A DNA stretch of 64,000 bases from Fimenecus sp051881435 (GTDB taxonomy: Bacteria > Bacillota > Clostridia > Oscillospirales > Acutalibacteraceae). The stretch is taken from the NCBI GenBank assembly GCA_051881435.1, contig JBJEPW010000032.1, positions 56,033 through 120,032 of the forward strand, in the 5' to 3' direction. Position numbers and translations under genes: made by a program. Positions 56,376 through 64,000 of the stretch are shown here, piece after piece (positions within the stretch are counted from its first letter, which is position 1; each line of letters opens with the position of its first letter). The notes beneath the pieces are model-generated. The model ran no database searches, was not told the origin of the DNA, and saw only the letters and a program-made list of their open reading frames with translations.

Positions 56376-57506
56376 TTAAATTCTTGTGTCGAGCCTGTCA
56401 ACATATTTATTATAAAAATCATCAAATGTGTCATTATCAATTGAATCTCTGATGCGTTGCAATAAATTATTGTAAAAATACAAATTGTGCATAACGCACA
56501 GGCGCATTGCCAGCATTTCCTGCGCTTTAAACAGATGGCGGATATATGCCCTTGAATGTTTTTGGCAGGTCGGACAATTACAATTAGAATCTATCGGAGA
56601 TAAATCCTTTTCATATTTTTTATTGTTGATGTTTATTATACCGTCATCGGTGAAAAGATGCCCGTGGCGCGCATTACGGCTGGGCATAACACAATCGAAT
56701 AAATCCACTCCCCTCTTAACGGCTTCAAGGATGTTTCCGGGGGTGCCCACTCCCATTAAATAACGAGGCTTATCGGCAGGCATATACGGCTCAATGGCAG
56801 AAATAATCCTGTACATATCCTCTTTTGGTTCTCCGACAGCAAGACCGCCGATGGCGTATCCGTCAAGATTGAGTGCGGCAATATCCTGCATATGTTTAAT
56901 TCTTAAATCGTCAAAAGTACAGCCCTGGTTAATTCCGAACAAAAGCTGATTTTTATTTATGGTATCGTGTATGGCATTAAGCCTTTCAATTTCACTTTTG
57001 CATCTGTAAAGCCAGCGTGTTGTTCTTTCGCAGGACGCCTTAGAATACTCGTATTTTGCGGGATTTTCTACGCATTCGTCAAATGCCATTGCGATTGTTG
57101 AGCCTAAATTTGACTGAATTTGCATACTTTCTTCAGGACCCATAAATATCTTTCGTCCATCAATATGGGATGAAAAATATACGCCTTCTTCTTTTATTTT
57201 ACGCAATGACGCAAGGGAAAACACCTGAAATCCGCCGCTGTCTGTAAGAATCGGTCCATCCCAACCGGTAAACCGGTGCAGTCCGCCTAATTCTTTAATC
57301 AATGTGTCCGTGGGGCGTAAATGGAGATGATAAGTATTGCAAAGCTGAACCTGACAGTTAATATCCTTTAAATCATAAGCGGAAACGCCGCCTTTAATTG
57401 CCCCCTGTGTTGCAACATTCATAAAAGCGGGTGTTTGCACCGTGCCGTGCACGGTTGTAAACGCGCCTCGGCGGGCATTTCCCGATTTTTTTATAAGCTT
57501 ATACAT
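56376..57506 (-). CDS. tgt: Queuine/preQ1 tRNA-guanine transglycosylase
   Basis: A 376-residue TIM-barrel enzyme that swaps guanine 34 of GUN-anticodon tRNAs for preQ1 (or queuine). PAFMNVATQGAIKG at the start, the catalytic Asp in LTDSGGFQVFSL near residue 90, GGLAVGEPKEDMYR near residue 220, and DCVMPSRNARHG near residue 268, with the zinc ligands CNCPTC further on, are present. It overlaps the upstream nucleoside phosphorylase gene by 8 nt; GGAG lies inside that gene. Confidence 0.96.
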   Translation of the reverse strand: MYKLIKKSGNARRGAFTTVHGTVQTPAFMNVATQGAIKGGVSAYDLKDINCQVQLCNTYHLHLRPTDTLIKELGGLHRFTGWDGPILTDSGGFQVFSLASLRKIKEEGVYFSSHIDGRKIFMGPEESMQIQSNLGSTIAMAFDECVENPAKYEYSKASCERTTRWLYRCKSEIERLNAIHDTINKNQLLFGINQGCTFDDLRIKHMQDIAALNLDGYAIGGLAVGEPKEDMYRIISAIEPYMPADKPRYLMGVGTPGNILEAVKRGVDLFDCVMPSRNARHGHLFTDDGIININNKKYEKDLSPIDSNCNCPTCQKHSRAYIRHLFKAQEMLAMRLCVMHNLYFYNNLLQRIRDSIDNDTFDDFYNKYVDRLDTRI

Positions 57507-58302
57507 ATTTTACTCCGTTCTGTTTTAACTGTAATGCAAACGCCACTGCCTGCTCTACAAATTTTTCACGTGTTTCTTTAAAGTTTATATTTCCCCAATT
57601 CCATTTGAGAGTATTCTCCCGCATTGGATGCTTGTCTGAGCAAAGCAAAACCGCAACAGCAGGCATATGATAATATCTCGCAATTGCCAATAATGCAGAG
57701 GCTTCCATATCAACGCCAACACAACCATTTTCACGCCAATAACTTTCTTTGGCAAAGGTCTGTCGATATACAGCATCACTTGTCACAGTGCCATCAATTA
57801 ATGTTGTAAATTTATCTGCAAAGAATAACTTGGCTTCATTTAAAAGTTCAAAATTCGGCTCGGCAAATTCAATATCTTTGAAATAGTGGCGTGATGTACC
57901 TTCTTCTGAAAGTACTTTACTCGGAACGACTACATCACCAACATTTATGTTTTCGGAAAATCCGCCGCACATACCTACAACAATTATACGCTTGACGCCC
58001 ATGGATTTAACCGTTTCCAAAGTATCAACAGCAGCAGGTGACCCATAGCCGCCACGGGTGAAGCAAATATCGGGATATTCTTTAATTGCTATACACTTGG
58101 GATTATCCAAAAAGCACGGCAGGCGTTCGGAAAGCGTTACGGTTTCATAATGAGTTTCGATATACTTTAAAGCCATTCCAATTTGAAATATAACGCAGGT
58201 TGACGGCAATAATTCACTTTTGCCGCTTCCGTGAGAACTTTTAATATGTTCTTCGGCTGTTATAATCGGTCTTGTTGTATCATCAGGTATAAGCCAATTC
58301 AT
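57499..58302 (-). CDS. Nucleoside phosphorylase (PNP/UDP family)
   Basis: A 267-residue NP-I family phosphorylase. Phosphate- and ribose-site motifs are FTRGGYGSPAAV near residue 82, VGMCGGFSENINVGDVVVP near residue 107, and CVGVDMEASALLAIARYY near residue 195, where VDMEAS is the ribose site. A His/Asp pair in LLCSDKHP matches the base-site loop. It cleaves a purine or pyrimidine nucleoside with phosphate. The substrate is unclear. Its overlap with tgt suggests coexpression and possibly a role in deazaguanine salvage, which is only an inference. Confidence 0.85.
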   Translation of the reverse strand: MNWLIPDDTTRPIITAEEHIKSSHGSGKSELLPSTCVIFQIGMALKYIETHYETVTLSERLPCFLDNPKCIAIKEYPDICFTRGGYGSPAAVDTLETVKSMGVKRIIVVGMCGGFSENINVGDVVVPSKVLSEEGTSRHYFKDIEFAEPNFELLNEAKLFFADKFTTLIDGTVTSDAVYRQTFAKESYWRENGCVGVDMEASALLAIARYYHMPAVAVLLCSDKHPMRENTLKWNWGNINFKETREKFVEQAVAFALQLKQNGVKYV

Positions 58303-58380
58303 TTTAAATCCTCCAAATTATTTTATCAATAGATAAAAATACAATCAACGATGTTTACGGGATATAAGATTGGTCACAAA

Positions 58381-58404
58381 ACATTACCGGTTGGTAATGT
58401 TTTG
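58381..58404 (-). terminator. Hairpin at the end of the DUF2442-HTH gene
   Basis: ACATTACC and GGTAATGT form an 8-bp stem with a 4-nt loop. On the minus strand it is followed by TTTTG. It overlaps the last codons of the gene. Weak. Confidence 0.45.
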
Positions 58405-58833
58405 CTTGCCAGCAGCACCGTACTCCCGCTTCATTGCTTCCGATGAAACCACCCATTGCTTACCGAATTTACATACATCAATTCCGTTGACAAGTTTACC
58501 GTAAGCAACCGCTTTGCGGAGCGTACTTTCGTTCAGTCCCCAAAGCTCGGTAGCATCGCTGAATGCTATAAGCCCGTCAAATGGAGTATCTACCTGAATA
58601 CCATTTTCCCAAAGTTCATCACAGGAAAGGTCCAAATCATCATTCCAAATGATACCGTAACCGCCCACATCAACAGTTACGCCGAAAAATTCTTCTTCAC
58701 TTTTCAAAGCGATGAAAATAGGTAACTGTTCAAATAATGGCTTCACATCATAAATTTTTGTAACACCCTCGCAAAATTGAACACTCAATCGATAATCCGG
58801 AATAGCTGCAACATTTTTGATTTTGTGAAACAT
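58384..58833 (-). CDS. DUF2442 protein fused to a C-terminal helix-turn-helix
   Basis: A 149-residue protein. Residues 1-75 read as a DUF2442 domain (AAIPDYRLSVQFCEGVTKIYDVKPLF, then YGIIWNDDLDLSCDELWENG). Residues 90-140 form a helix-turn-helix region (AFSDATELWGLNESTLRKAVAYGKLVNG followed by KFGKQWVVSSEAMKREYG). DUF2442 proteins are often paired with DUF4160 proteins in toxin-antitoxin-like modules, and this one could be the DNA-binding antitoxin. It starts 14 nt after the DUF4160 gene with AAGGAGG upstream. Confidence 0.8.
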   Translation of the reverse strand: MFHKIKNVAAIPDYRLSVQFCEGVTKIYDVKPLFEQLPIFIALKSEEEFFGVTVDVGGYGIIWNDDLDLSCDELWENGIQVDTPFDGLIAFSDATELWGLNESTLRKAVAYGKLVNGIDVCKFGKQWVVSSEAMKREYGAAGKQNITNR

Positions 58834-58847
58834 AGATAAATACCTCC

Positions 58848-59102
58848 TTATTCAAGCGGTGAAATGCTCTTGAAATTCTGCGTTTCCCAAATCTCTTTCA
58901 ATTCGTCTTGATGCAATCCAATCCATTCCTGCACCATTGCAAGCGCCTTGGGAGGTAAATAGCCTTCTAGCACTTTCCCAGACATAAAATCGATTGCCGC
59001 TACATCATCGTTATATATTGCGTGAATATGCGGCGGATTATGTTCTTTCTGTAAAAAGTACATACGAATGATTATTCCGTAAAATCTTGATAAAACAGGC
59101 AT
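58848..59102 (-). CDS. DUF4160 protein (toxin-like partner)
   Basis: An 84-residue protein with the DUF4160 signature: MPVLSRFYGIIIRMYFLQKEHNPPHIHAIYND, where PPHIH is the characteristic motif, then DFMSGKVLEGYLPPKALAMVQEWI. Many such proteins are the first gene of a DUF4160-DUF2442 pair. The biochemical activity is unknown. The start is preceded by GGAGGTGCTGAT, 30 nt downstream of a promoter that contains a perfect palindrome. Confidence 0.82.
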   Translation of the reverse strand: MPVLSRFYGIIIRMYFLQKEHNPPHIHAIYNDDVAAIDFMSGKVLEGYLPPKALAMVQEWIGLHQDELKEIWETQNFKSISPLE

Positions 59103-59131
59103 ATCAGCACCTCCGATTTTTTCTCTATCAT

Positions 59132-59160
59132 ATTATATCACGATATCGTGATATTGTCAA
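59132..59160 (-). promoter_or_regulatory. Promoter with a 20-bp palindromic operator inside it
   Basis: On the minus strand TTGACA (59155-59160), 17 nt, TATAAT (59132-59137). The perfect palindrome ATATCACGATATCGTGATAT (59135-59154) fills the spacer and half of the -10. A bound dimer would block RNA polymerase directly, fitting autorepression of the DUF4160/DUF2442-HTH pair. Confidence 0.88.
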
Positions 59161-59307
59161 TAAAATTTTCAATTTATTATTCGCAAAAAGTGTAAATTTT
59201 TTAGGCTTAACTGCCACTAAAATTAAATTACCAACCGGCAAAATTACTTTACCAATCGATAATCATCCACATATAATGTTTGATTTTATCTGCTATCTTT
59301 GTGCATT

Positions 59308-60336
59308 TTATACAATTAACATGGCGTCGCCGAAGCTGAAAAATCTGTATTTTTCATCAACAGCCGTTTTATAAGCCTTTAAAACCTCATCACGGTCATA
59401 AAATGCAGATACAAGCATAATCAATGTGCTTTCGGGCAAATGGAAATTTGTGAGTAATGCGTCAATACACTTAAATTGGTAACCGGGATAAATAAAAATA
59501 CTTGTCCAATCGTCAAATTCTTTCATTTCGCCCTGACTTGTCATAACACTTTCCAATGTTCTGCAACAGGTTGTACCCACAGCAATAACCCGCTTACCGT
59601 TCTTTTTCGTTTCGTTTATCATATCCGCAGTTTCTTTCGGTATATGATAATGCTCCGAGTGCATTTTGTGGTCTTCAATATTTTCTGCTTTAACAGGTCT
59701 GAAAGTACCTATTCCAACATGGAGGGTAACATATCCTATTTTTACGCCTTTTTCTTTGATTTTACAAAGAATTTCGTCAGTAAAGTGAAGACCCGCCGTA
59801 GGTGCCGCCGCAGAGCCTAACTCCTTGGAATATACGGTTTGGTAGCGTTCTTTATCCTTTAATTCCTCCGTAATATAATGCGGCAGAGGCATTTCCCCGA
59901 TTTTATCGAGGACTTCATATATATTCGACGCTTCGTACGAGAATTTTGCAATTCTGTTGCCGTTTTCAAGAACCTGCTCTATCTTACAGCTCATAATTCC
60001 GTTTCCGAAAGTAAATTCCGTATCAAGTTTTGCTCTTTTTCCCGGACCTGTTATGGTTTCCCATCTGTCATTTCCAAGATTATTGAGAAGCAAAAACTCC
60101 ACAACGGCGCCCGTATCTTTTTTTACACCGTATATTCTTGCAGGAAGCACTCTTGTATTATTAAGTACCAAACAATCTCCCGGTTCAAGAAAATCTATAA
60201 AATCATAAAAATGCTTGTGCTCAATTGACTTATTTTTTCGTGACAAAACCATCATTTTTGAATGGTCACGGGGCTCAATAGGTGTTTGAGCAATCAATTC
60301 TTTTGGTAAATCGTAATAAAAATCTGATTTTTTCAT
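59308..60336 (-). CDS. queA: S-adenosylmethionine:tRNA ribosyltransferase-isomerase
   Basis: A 342-residue QueA, which adds the epoxycyclopentane ring to preQ1 in tRNA using SAM ribose. MKKSDFYYDLPKELIAQTPIEPRDHSKMMVL is the standard start. APTAGLHFT near residue 177, THVGIGTF-like HVGIGTFRPVK near residue 208, HSEHYHIP, and NFHLPESTLIMLVSAF near residue 295 follow. It lies 206 nt upstream of the DUF4160 gene and is separated from tgt by three unrelated genes. Confidence 0.96.
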   Translation of the reverse strand: MKKSDFYYDLPKELIAQTPIEPRDHSKMMVLSRKNKSIEHKHFYDFIDFLEPGDCLVLNNTRVLPARIYGVKKDTGAVVEFLLLNNLGNDRWETITGPGKRAKLDTEFTFGNGIMSCKIEQVLENGNRIAKFSYEASNIYEVLDKIGEMPLPHYITEELKDKERYQTVYSKELGSAAAPTAGLHFTDEILCKIKEKGVKIGYVTLHVGIGTFRPVKAENIEDHKMHSEHYHIPKETADMINETKKNGKRVIAVGTTCCRTLESVMTSQGEMKEFDDWTSIFIYPGYQFKCIDALLTNFHLPESTLIMLVSAFYDRDEVLKAYKTAVDEKYRFFSFGDAMLIV

Positions 60337-60375
60337 ATCAAAACTCCGCTAAGTTGATAAAATTTTCAAAAATGT

Positions 60376-60404
60376 TTGACACAACGGCGCTATAATGGTA
60401 TTAT
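60376..60404 (+). promoter_or_regulatory. Promoter of the lysine/diaminopimelate operon
   Basis: TTGACA (60376-60381), 17 nt, TATTAT (60399-60404) preceded by TGG. The riboswitch begins a few bases downstream. Confidence 0.65.
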
Positions 60405-60406
60405 AA

Positions 60407-60577
60407 TAGAGCGATTGAGGCGCAGTAAATATCAGTATCATTTTTTAGGCTCACGGTCAGCCGATGATAAAATGTGAAAGGCTTTACTGCCGAAGAAAAC
60501 GGTTGTCCGTGCGGTCGGTTTCTGGGTGCATTATTAACAGTAATGCAACTGTCATCATTTTGATGGAGTGCTTTCGT
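60407..60577 (+). promoter_or_regulatory. Lysine riboswitch (L box) aptamer
   Basis: The leader of asd shows the conserved L-box blocks in order: GAGGCGCAGTA, a stem with the AGGCTCACGGTCAGCCGATGA region, GAAAGG, CTGCCGAAG, GGTCGGTTTCTGGGTGCAT, ATGCAACTGTCATCAT and GATGGAGTGCTTTC. It is followed by a terminator hairpin and then by asd-dapA-dapB, so lysine should switch the operon off. The limits are approximate. Confidence 0.9.
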
Positions 60578-60610
60578 ATTCTGACACTGTCATAATACCC
60601 CGCTTTTATT

Positions 60611-60645
60611 CAGTAATGATGGCTTTAATCATTACTGATTTTTTA
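60611..60645 (+). terminator. Lysine-riboswitch terminator
   Basis: CAGTAATGAT (60611-60620) pairs with ATCATTACTG (60628-60637), followed by ATTTTTTATAA. An upstream CAGTAATGC copy within the aptamer region could compete for the 3' arm as antiterminator. Confidence 0.85.
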
Positions 60646-60685
60646 TAACATATGATAGAATATCATTTTTTGGAGGTAATTTCAA

Positions 60686-61765
60686 GTGAAAAAGTATAAT
60701 GTTGGCGTAATCGGCGCAACGGGTATGGTAGGTCAGCGTTTTATGACGCTTCTTGACAACCACCCTTGGTTTGATGTTAAGGTTCTGGCAGCAAGCCCCC
60801 GTTCGGCAGGAAAGAAATATTCCGACGCCGTTGGTGCAAAATGGTGCATGGATGTTGCCATTCCCGAAAAGATGAAAGATATAGTTGTTATGGACGCAAC
60901 TGCCGATATCGAGAAAATTGCTTCACAGGTTGACTTTGTTTTCTGTGCGGTTGATATGAAAAAGGACGAAATCAAAGCTTTGGAAGAGGCATATGCAAAG
61001 GCTGAATGTCCCGTTATTTCCAACAACAGCGCTAACAGACACACTCCCGATGTTCCCATGATTGTGCCCGAATTGAATGCAGGACACGCAAAGATTATTC
61101 CTGCGCAGAGAAAAAGACTGGGTACAAAAAGAGGCTTTATTGCCGTTAAATCAAACTGCTCGCTTCAAAGTTATGTGCCTGCACTTTTCCCCCTTTCAAA
61201 GTTTGGAATTAAAGATGTTCTTGTGTGCACCTATCAGGCAATTTCAGGCGCAGGAAAGACTTTTGATACATGGCCTGAAATGCTTGACAATGTAATCCCC
61301 TATATCGGCGGCGAAGAGGAAAAGAGTGAAAAAGAACCGCTTAAAATTTGGGGTAAAATTGAGGGCGACGAAATTGTCCCCGCAAATTCTCCCAACTTTA
61401 CTGCGCAATGCCTTCGTGTTCCCGTTTCCAACGGTCATATGGGCGCTGTATTTGTAAGATTTGAGAATAAACCTTCAAAGGAAGAAATATTAAATATATG
61501 GAAAGAATTTTCCGGCAGAGCACAAGAGCTTAACCTTCCCCACGCTCCCAAGCAGTTCCTTAACTATTTTGAAGAGGACAATATGCCACAAACGAAACTC
61601 CAAAGAGACCTTGAGGGCGGAATGGCAATCTCTATCGGCAGACTCCGTGAGGACACACAGTATGACTACAAGTTTGTATGTCTTTCTCACAATACTCTTC
61701 GCGGTGCGGCAGGCGGCGGAGTTTTGCTTGCTGAATTGCTTTGCGCAGAAGGCTATATGGACTAA
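60686..61765 (+). CDS. asd: Aspartate-semialdehyde dehydrogenase
   Basis: A 359-residue enzyme of the fungal/archaeal-like ASADH type. The NADP motif VGVIGATGMVGQRF is at the start. The catalytic Cys lies in AVKSNCSLQSYVPAL near residue 160, the active-site Gln/His region is YQAISGAGK and SNGHMGAVFVRF. It reduces aspartyl phosphate to the semialdehyde, the branch point to lysine, threonine and methionine. The GTG start follows GGAGG by 9 nt. It is the first gene behind the lysine riboswitch. Confidence 0.95.
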   Translation: MKKYNVGVIGATGMVGQRFMTLLDNHPWFDVKVLAASPRSAGKKYSDAVGAKWCMDVAIPEKMKDIVVMDATADIEKIASQVDFVFCAVDMKKDEIKALEEAYAKAECPVISNNSANRHTPDVPMIVPELNAGHAKIIPAQRKRLGTKRGFIAVKSNCSLQSYVPALFPLSKFGIKDVLVCTYQAISGAGKTFDTWPEMLDNVIPYIGGEEEKSEKEPLKIWGKIEGDEIVPANSPNFTAQCLRVPVSNGHMGAVFVRFENKPSKEEILNIWKEFSGRAQELNLPHAPKQFLNYFEEDNMPQTKLQRDLEGGMAISIGRLREDTQYDYKFVCLSHNTLRGAAGGGVLLAELLCAEGYMD

Positions 61766-61789
61766 TCGTTACTATTAAGGAGAGATTTT

Positions 61790-62677
61790 ATGAGTAATCC
61801 TATTTTCACCGGTGCAGGTGTTGCGATTGTAACACCTTTTCATGAGGACGGAAGCGTAAATTATCCGGCACTTGAAAAATTATTGGAATTTCACATTGAA
61901 AACGGTACCGATTCAATAGTAATCTGCGGTACTACGGGCGAAAGCGCAACGCTTACTCCCAAGGAACATTCAGAAGTTATAAAATTCACCGTTGATGCTG
62001 TAAATCACAGAATTCCCGTTATTGCAGGAACAGGCAGTAACGAAACTGCATATGCCGTTGAGCTATCAAACGATGCAGAAAAAGCAGGTGCTGACGCACT
62101 TTTGATTGTTACTCCTTATTACAATAAGACTTCACAGCGAGGATTGATTCAGCATTACAATTTCATTGCTGACAGAGTTTCCTCCCCTATTGTAATCTAT
62201 AATGTTCCAAGCAGAACGGGAGTAAATGTACTCCCCGAAACATATGCGGCTCTTTGCGAACATAAGAACATTGTTGCGGCAAAGGAAGCCAGCGGAAATA
62301 TTTCCCAGATTGCACAGACAATTGCACTTTGCGGCGACAAGCTTGATATTTATTCAGGTAACGACGATCAGATTGTGCCGATTATGTCTTTGGGCGGTAA
62401 AGGCGTTATTTCCGTACTTTCAAATATCTGCCCGAAAGTTGCACACGATATTTCCGCGCTTTATCTTGAAGGAAAATACGAAGAAAGTGCAAAGCTTCAG
62501 CTTGAATATCTTGAACTTTGCAACGCAATGTTTATGGATGTAAACCCAATTCCCGTTAAGGTTGCAATGAGAATGATGGGCTTTGATGTTGGTCCTCTGC
62601 GTATGCCCCTTTGCGATATGGACGACGCTCACACCGCAAAGCTTGAAGCAATACTTAAAAAGTATAATCTTATATAA
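61790..62677 (+). CDS. dapA: 4-hydroxy-tetrahydrodipicolinate synthase
   Basis: A 295-residue TIM-barrel aldolase condensing aspartate semialdehyde with pyruvate. GTTGESATLTPKEH near residue 45, the catalytic Tyr in VTPYYNKTSQRGL near residue 135, and the Schiff-base Lys in VAAKEASGNISQ near residue 163 are all there. AGGAGAG precedes the ATG. Second gene of the operon. Confidence 0.96.
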   Translation: MSNPIFTGAGVAIVTPFHEDGSVNYPALEKLLEFHIENGTDSIVICGTTGESATLTPKEHSEVIKFTVDAVNHRIPVIAGTGSNETAYAVELSNDAEKAGADALLIVTPYYNKTSQRGLIQHYNFIADRVSSPIVIYNVPSRTGVNVLPETYAALCEHKNIVAAKEASGNISQIAQTIALCGDKLDIYSGNDDQIVPIMSLGGKGVISVLSNICPKVAHDISALYLEGKYEESAKLQLEYLELCNAMFMDVNPIPVKVAMRMMGFDVGPLRMPLCDMDDAHTAKLEAILKKYNLI

Positions 62678-62700
62678 TGAAACATACAGGATGTGAAAAA

Positions 62701-63459
62701 ATGACAAGGATAATATTAAGCGGCTGTTTCGGCAAAATGGGCCGTGTTATTGAAAATATTGTATCATCAAGTAACGACTGTGAAATTTCGGCAGGCGTTG
62801 ATATTTCTGATTCCTCAGCAGAATACCCTGTTTATAAATCCTTTTGTGATTTACCGCAGGACGCAGGTGATGTTATAATTGATTTTTCTCATCCGTCTGT
62901 TTTGGCTGATTTGTTATCGTATGCAACAGAAAACACGGTTCCCTGCGTTATTTGCACAACAGGCCTTAACGATTCGCAAAAAGCGGACATACAGGAAGCC
63001 TCAAAATCGGTTCCCATGTTCTTTTCCGCCAATATGTCAATCGGTGTAAATCTTATCTCAGAACTTGCAAAAAAAGCGGCAAAGGTACTTCAAGGTGATT
63101 TTGATATTGAGATTGTTGAAATGCATCATAACCAAAAAATCGATGCTCCCAGCGGAACTGCTTTAATGCTTGCCGACTCAATTTCGGAAGTACTCAATGA
63201 TGAACCTGTTTATGAATTTGACCGTCACTCAAAGCGTATGAAGCGGACAAAAAATGAAATCGGAATTCATGCAGTACGGGGCGGAACAATCGTTGGTGAA
63301 CATGAAATTATATTTGCAGGCAATGATGAGGTAATTACAATATCTCATTCAGCCCGTTCAAAACAGCTTTTTGCAACAGGCTCCGTTAACGCCGCAAAAT
63401 ATATTAAAAACAAAGCACCGGGCATGTACTCAATGACAGATATGATTAACGAAAAGTGA
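62701..63459 (+). CDS. dapB: 4-hydroxy-tetrahydrodipicolinate reductase
   Basis: A 252-residue reductase. The N-terminal ILSGCFGKMGRVI is the dinucleotide motif, STANMSIGVN-like FSANMSIGVNL is near residue 105, and the catalytic EMHHNQKIDAPSGTAL near residue 140 is intact. I start at the ATG at 62701 after AGGATGTG; an in-frame ATG at 62677 overlaps the dapA stop and would add eight residues. Third gene of the operon. Confidence 0.95.
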   Translation: MTRIILSGCFGKMGRVIENIVSSSNDCEISAGVDISDSSAEYPVYKSFCDLPQDAGDVIIDFSHPSVLADLLSYATENTVPCVICTTGLNDSQKADIQEASKSVPMFFSANMSIGVNLISELAKKAAKVLQGDFDIEIVEMHHNQKIDAPSGTALMLADSISEVLNDEPVYEFDRHSKRMKRTKNEIGIHAVRGGTIVGEHEIIFAGNDEVITISHSARSKQLFATGSVNAAKYIKNKAPGMYSMTDMINEK

Positions 63460-63469
63460 GGACAAAAAT

Positions 63470-63928
63470 ATGAATGCTGTTGAAAAAATATCCGTTACAG
63501 AAAATGTTACTTTAATTTCTTTAAGCGACTCCCCCGCCGATTTCAAGATTGTAGCGCAAATTTTTGATATGCTCTCAAAAGCGGGAATTGATGTTGATAT
63601 GATTTCACAAAACCCGCCGCAGGGCAAAACACAAAACCTTTCTTTCACGGTTAAGGACGAGGACTTGGTTAAGGTTTTTGAAACGGCTTCAAAGCTTCGT
63701 GAGTTTCATCCTGAATTAAAGCTTGCCATAAGCAGCGGCAATACAAAAATTTCTGTTCTTGATGAAGAAATGAGAAACTGCCCCGGAGTTGCCGCAAAGG
63801 TATTTACCGCAATAGCGGAAACCGACGCTGAAATAAGAATGATTACCACCTCCGAGGTTGATATATCCGTTCTTGTTTACAGTCATGACGGGGACGCAGT
63901 TTATTCGGCACTCGAAGCAGAGTTTTAA
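63470..63928 (+). CDS. Stand-alone ACT-domain protein resembling the aspartokinase regulatory region
   Basis: A 152-residue protein with two ACT domains. It opens KISVTENVTLISLSDSPADFKIVAQIFDMLSKAGIDVDMISQNPP, and the second domain has ISVLDEEMRNCPGVAAKVFTAIAETDAEIRMITTSEVDISVLV. These match the tandem ACT domains at the C terminus of LysC, including the SEVDISVL effector motif. The kinase domain is absent and no truncated kinase precedes it; dapB ends 10 nt upstream. It probably binds lysine or threonine and may regulate a separate aspartokinase in trans. Confidence 0.83.
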   Translation: MNAVEKISVTENVTLISLSDSPADFKIVAQIFDMLSKAGIDVDMISQNPPQGKTQNLSFTVKDEDLVKVFETASKLREFHPELKLAISSGNTKISVLDEEMRNCPGVAAKVFTAIAETDAEIRMITTSEVDISVLVYSHDGDAVYSALEAEF

Positions 63929-64000
63929 TTAAATATCACTAAAAAACAAGGAGCTGTAAAAAAAACAGCCCGAATAAAAAACGACTGCAAGTAATCCGAA
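63929..64000 (+). other. End of window after the ACT gene
   Basis: The last 72 nt hold no gene. A short GCTGT/ACAGC hairpin around an A-rich loop (63954-63971) lacks a T tract and is too weak to call a terminator. Confidence 0.4.

Noticed and set aside
60391..60396. TATAAT as the -10 of the lysine operon promoter
   Set aside because: Only 9 nt from TTGACA; the TATTAT at 60399-60404 with 17-nt spacing and a TGG fits better.

Overview
The window looks like a chromosomal segment of a low-GC, endospore-related member of the Clostridia, probably of the Oscillospirales/Ruminococcus type. I infer this from the AT-rich composition, the strong AGGAGG-type ribosome binding sites, the frequent TTG/GTG starts and TGN-extended -10 promoters, the Rex repressor, the SpoIIM-like and CwlD genes, and a purine pathway that ends in separate PurO-type and AICAR-formyltransferase proteins instead of bifunctional PurH. 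I see no rRNA, tRNA or CRISPR array.

Layout. 1-9.8 kb: the start of a gene of a DUF4091-like family (minus strand, cut by the left edge), typA, an MreB-like actin, asnB-ldh, a GH28-type beta-helix enzyme, an acetyltransferase, trmO and rubrerythrin. 9.9-15.5 kb: a seven-gene pyrimidine operon, pyrC-K-D-F-E-B-I. 15.6-28.5 kb: a purine operon behind a ZTP riboswitch, purE-C-(purF-like)-F-M-N-O-(AICAR formyltransferase)-D-L. Its first PurF-like protein lacks the glutaminase cysteine. 28.6-32.7 kb: an AbrB-like zinc protein, then acn-icd-rex on the minus strand. 32.8-45.1 kb: a ClpP-like protease, uppP, ftsK, a YgiQ-type radical SAM protein, a competence-type metallo-beta-lactamase protein, rpsB-tsf, cwlD and radA. 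45.1-46.8 kb: small accessory genes, including a methyltransferase with a stop codon at codon 3.

47.2-53.2 kb holds the most distinctive element, a compact prophage of about 5.9 kb with the gene set of a filamentous phage (inovirus). It has a Zot/pI-type ATPase, a string of tiny membrane proteins, a signal-peptide-bearing adsorption-protein candidate, a major-coat candidate whose N-terminal half is duplicated by a 72-bp tandem repeat, an HUH rolling-circle Rep, and an XRE repressor with symmetric operators. A 17-bp direct repeat that resembles half of a dif site bounds it. Two 55-bp hairpins with identical arms and different cores bracket rep. It sits just upstream of a XerC/D-type recombinase gene. 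The neighbouring spoIIM suggests that this recombinase is the host xerD, which may serve both chromosome and phage.

53.7-60.3 kb: xerD converging on spoIIM, then on the minus strand queA, a DUF4160/DUF2442-HTH pair with a palindrome placed inside its own promoter, a nucleoside phosphorylase, tgt, yajC and a TIGR04086-like membrane protein. Three accessory genes thus split the usual queA-tgt-yajC order. 60.4-64.0 kb: a lysine riboswitch ahead of asd-dapA-dapB and a stand-alone ACT-domain protein that resembles the regulatory half of aspartokinase.

All family assignments come from reading motifs and gene order by eye. No database search was possible.
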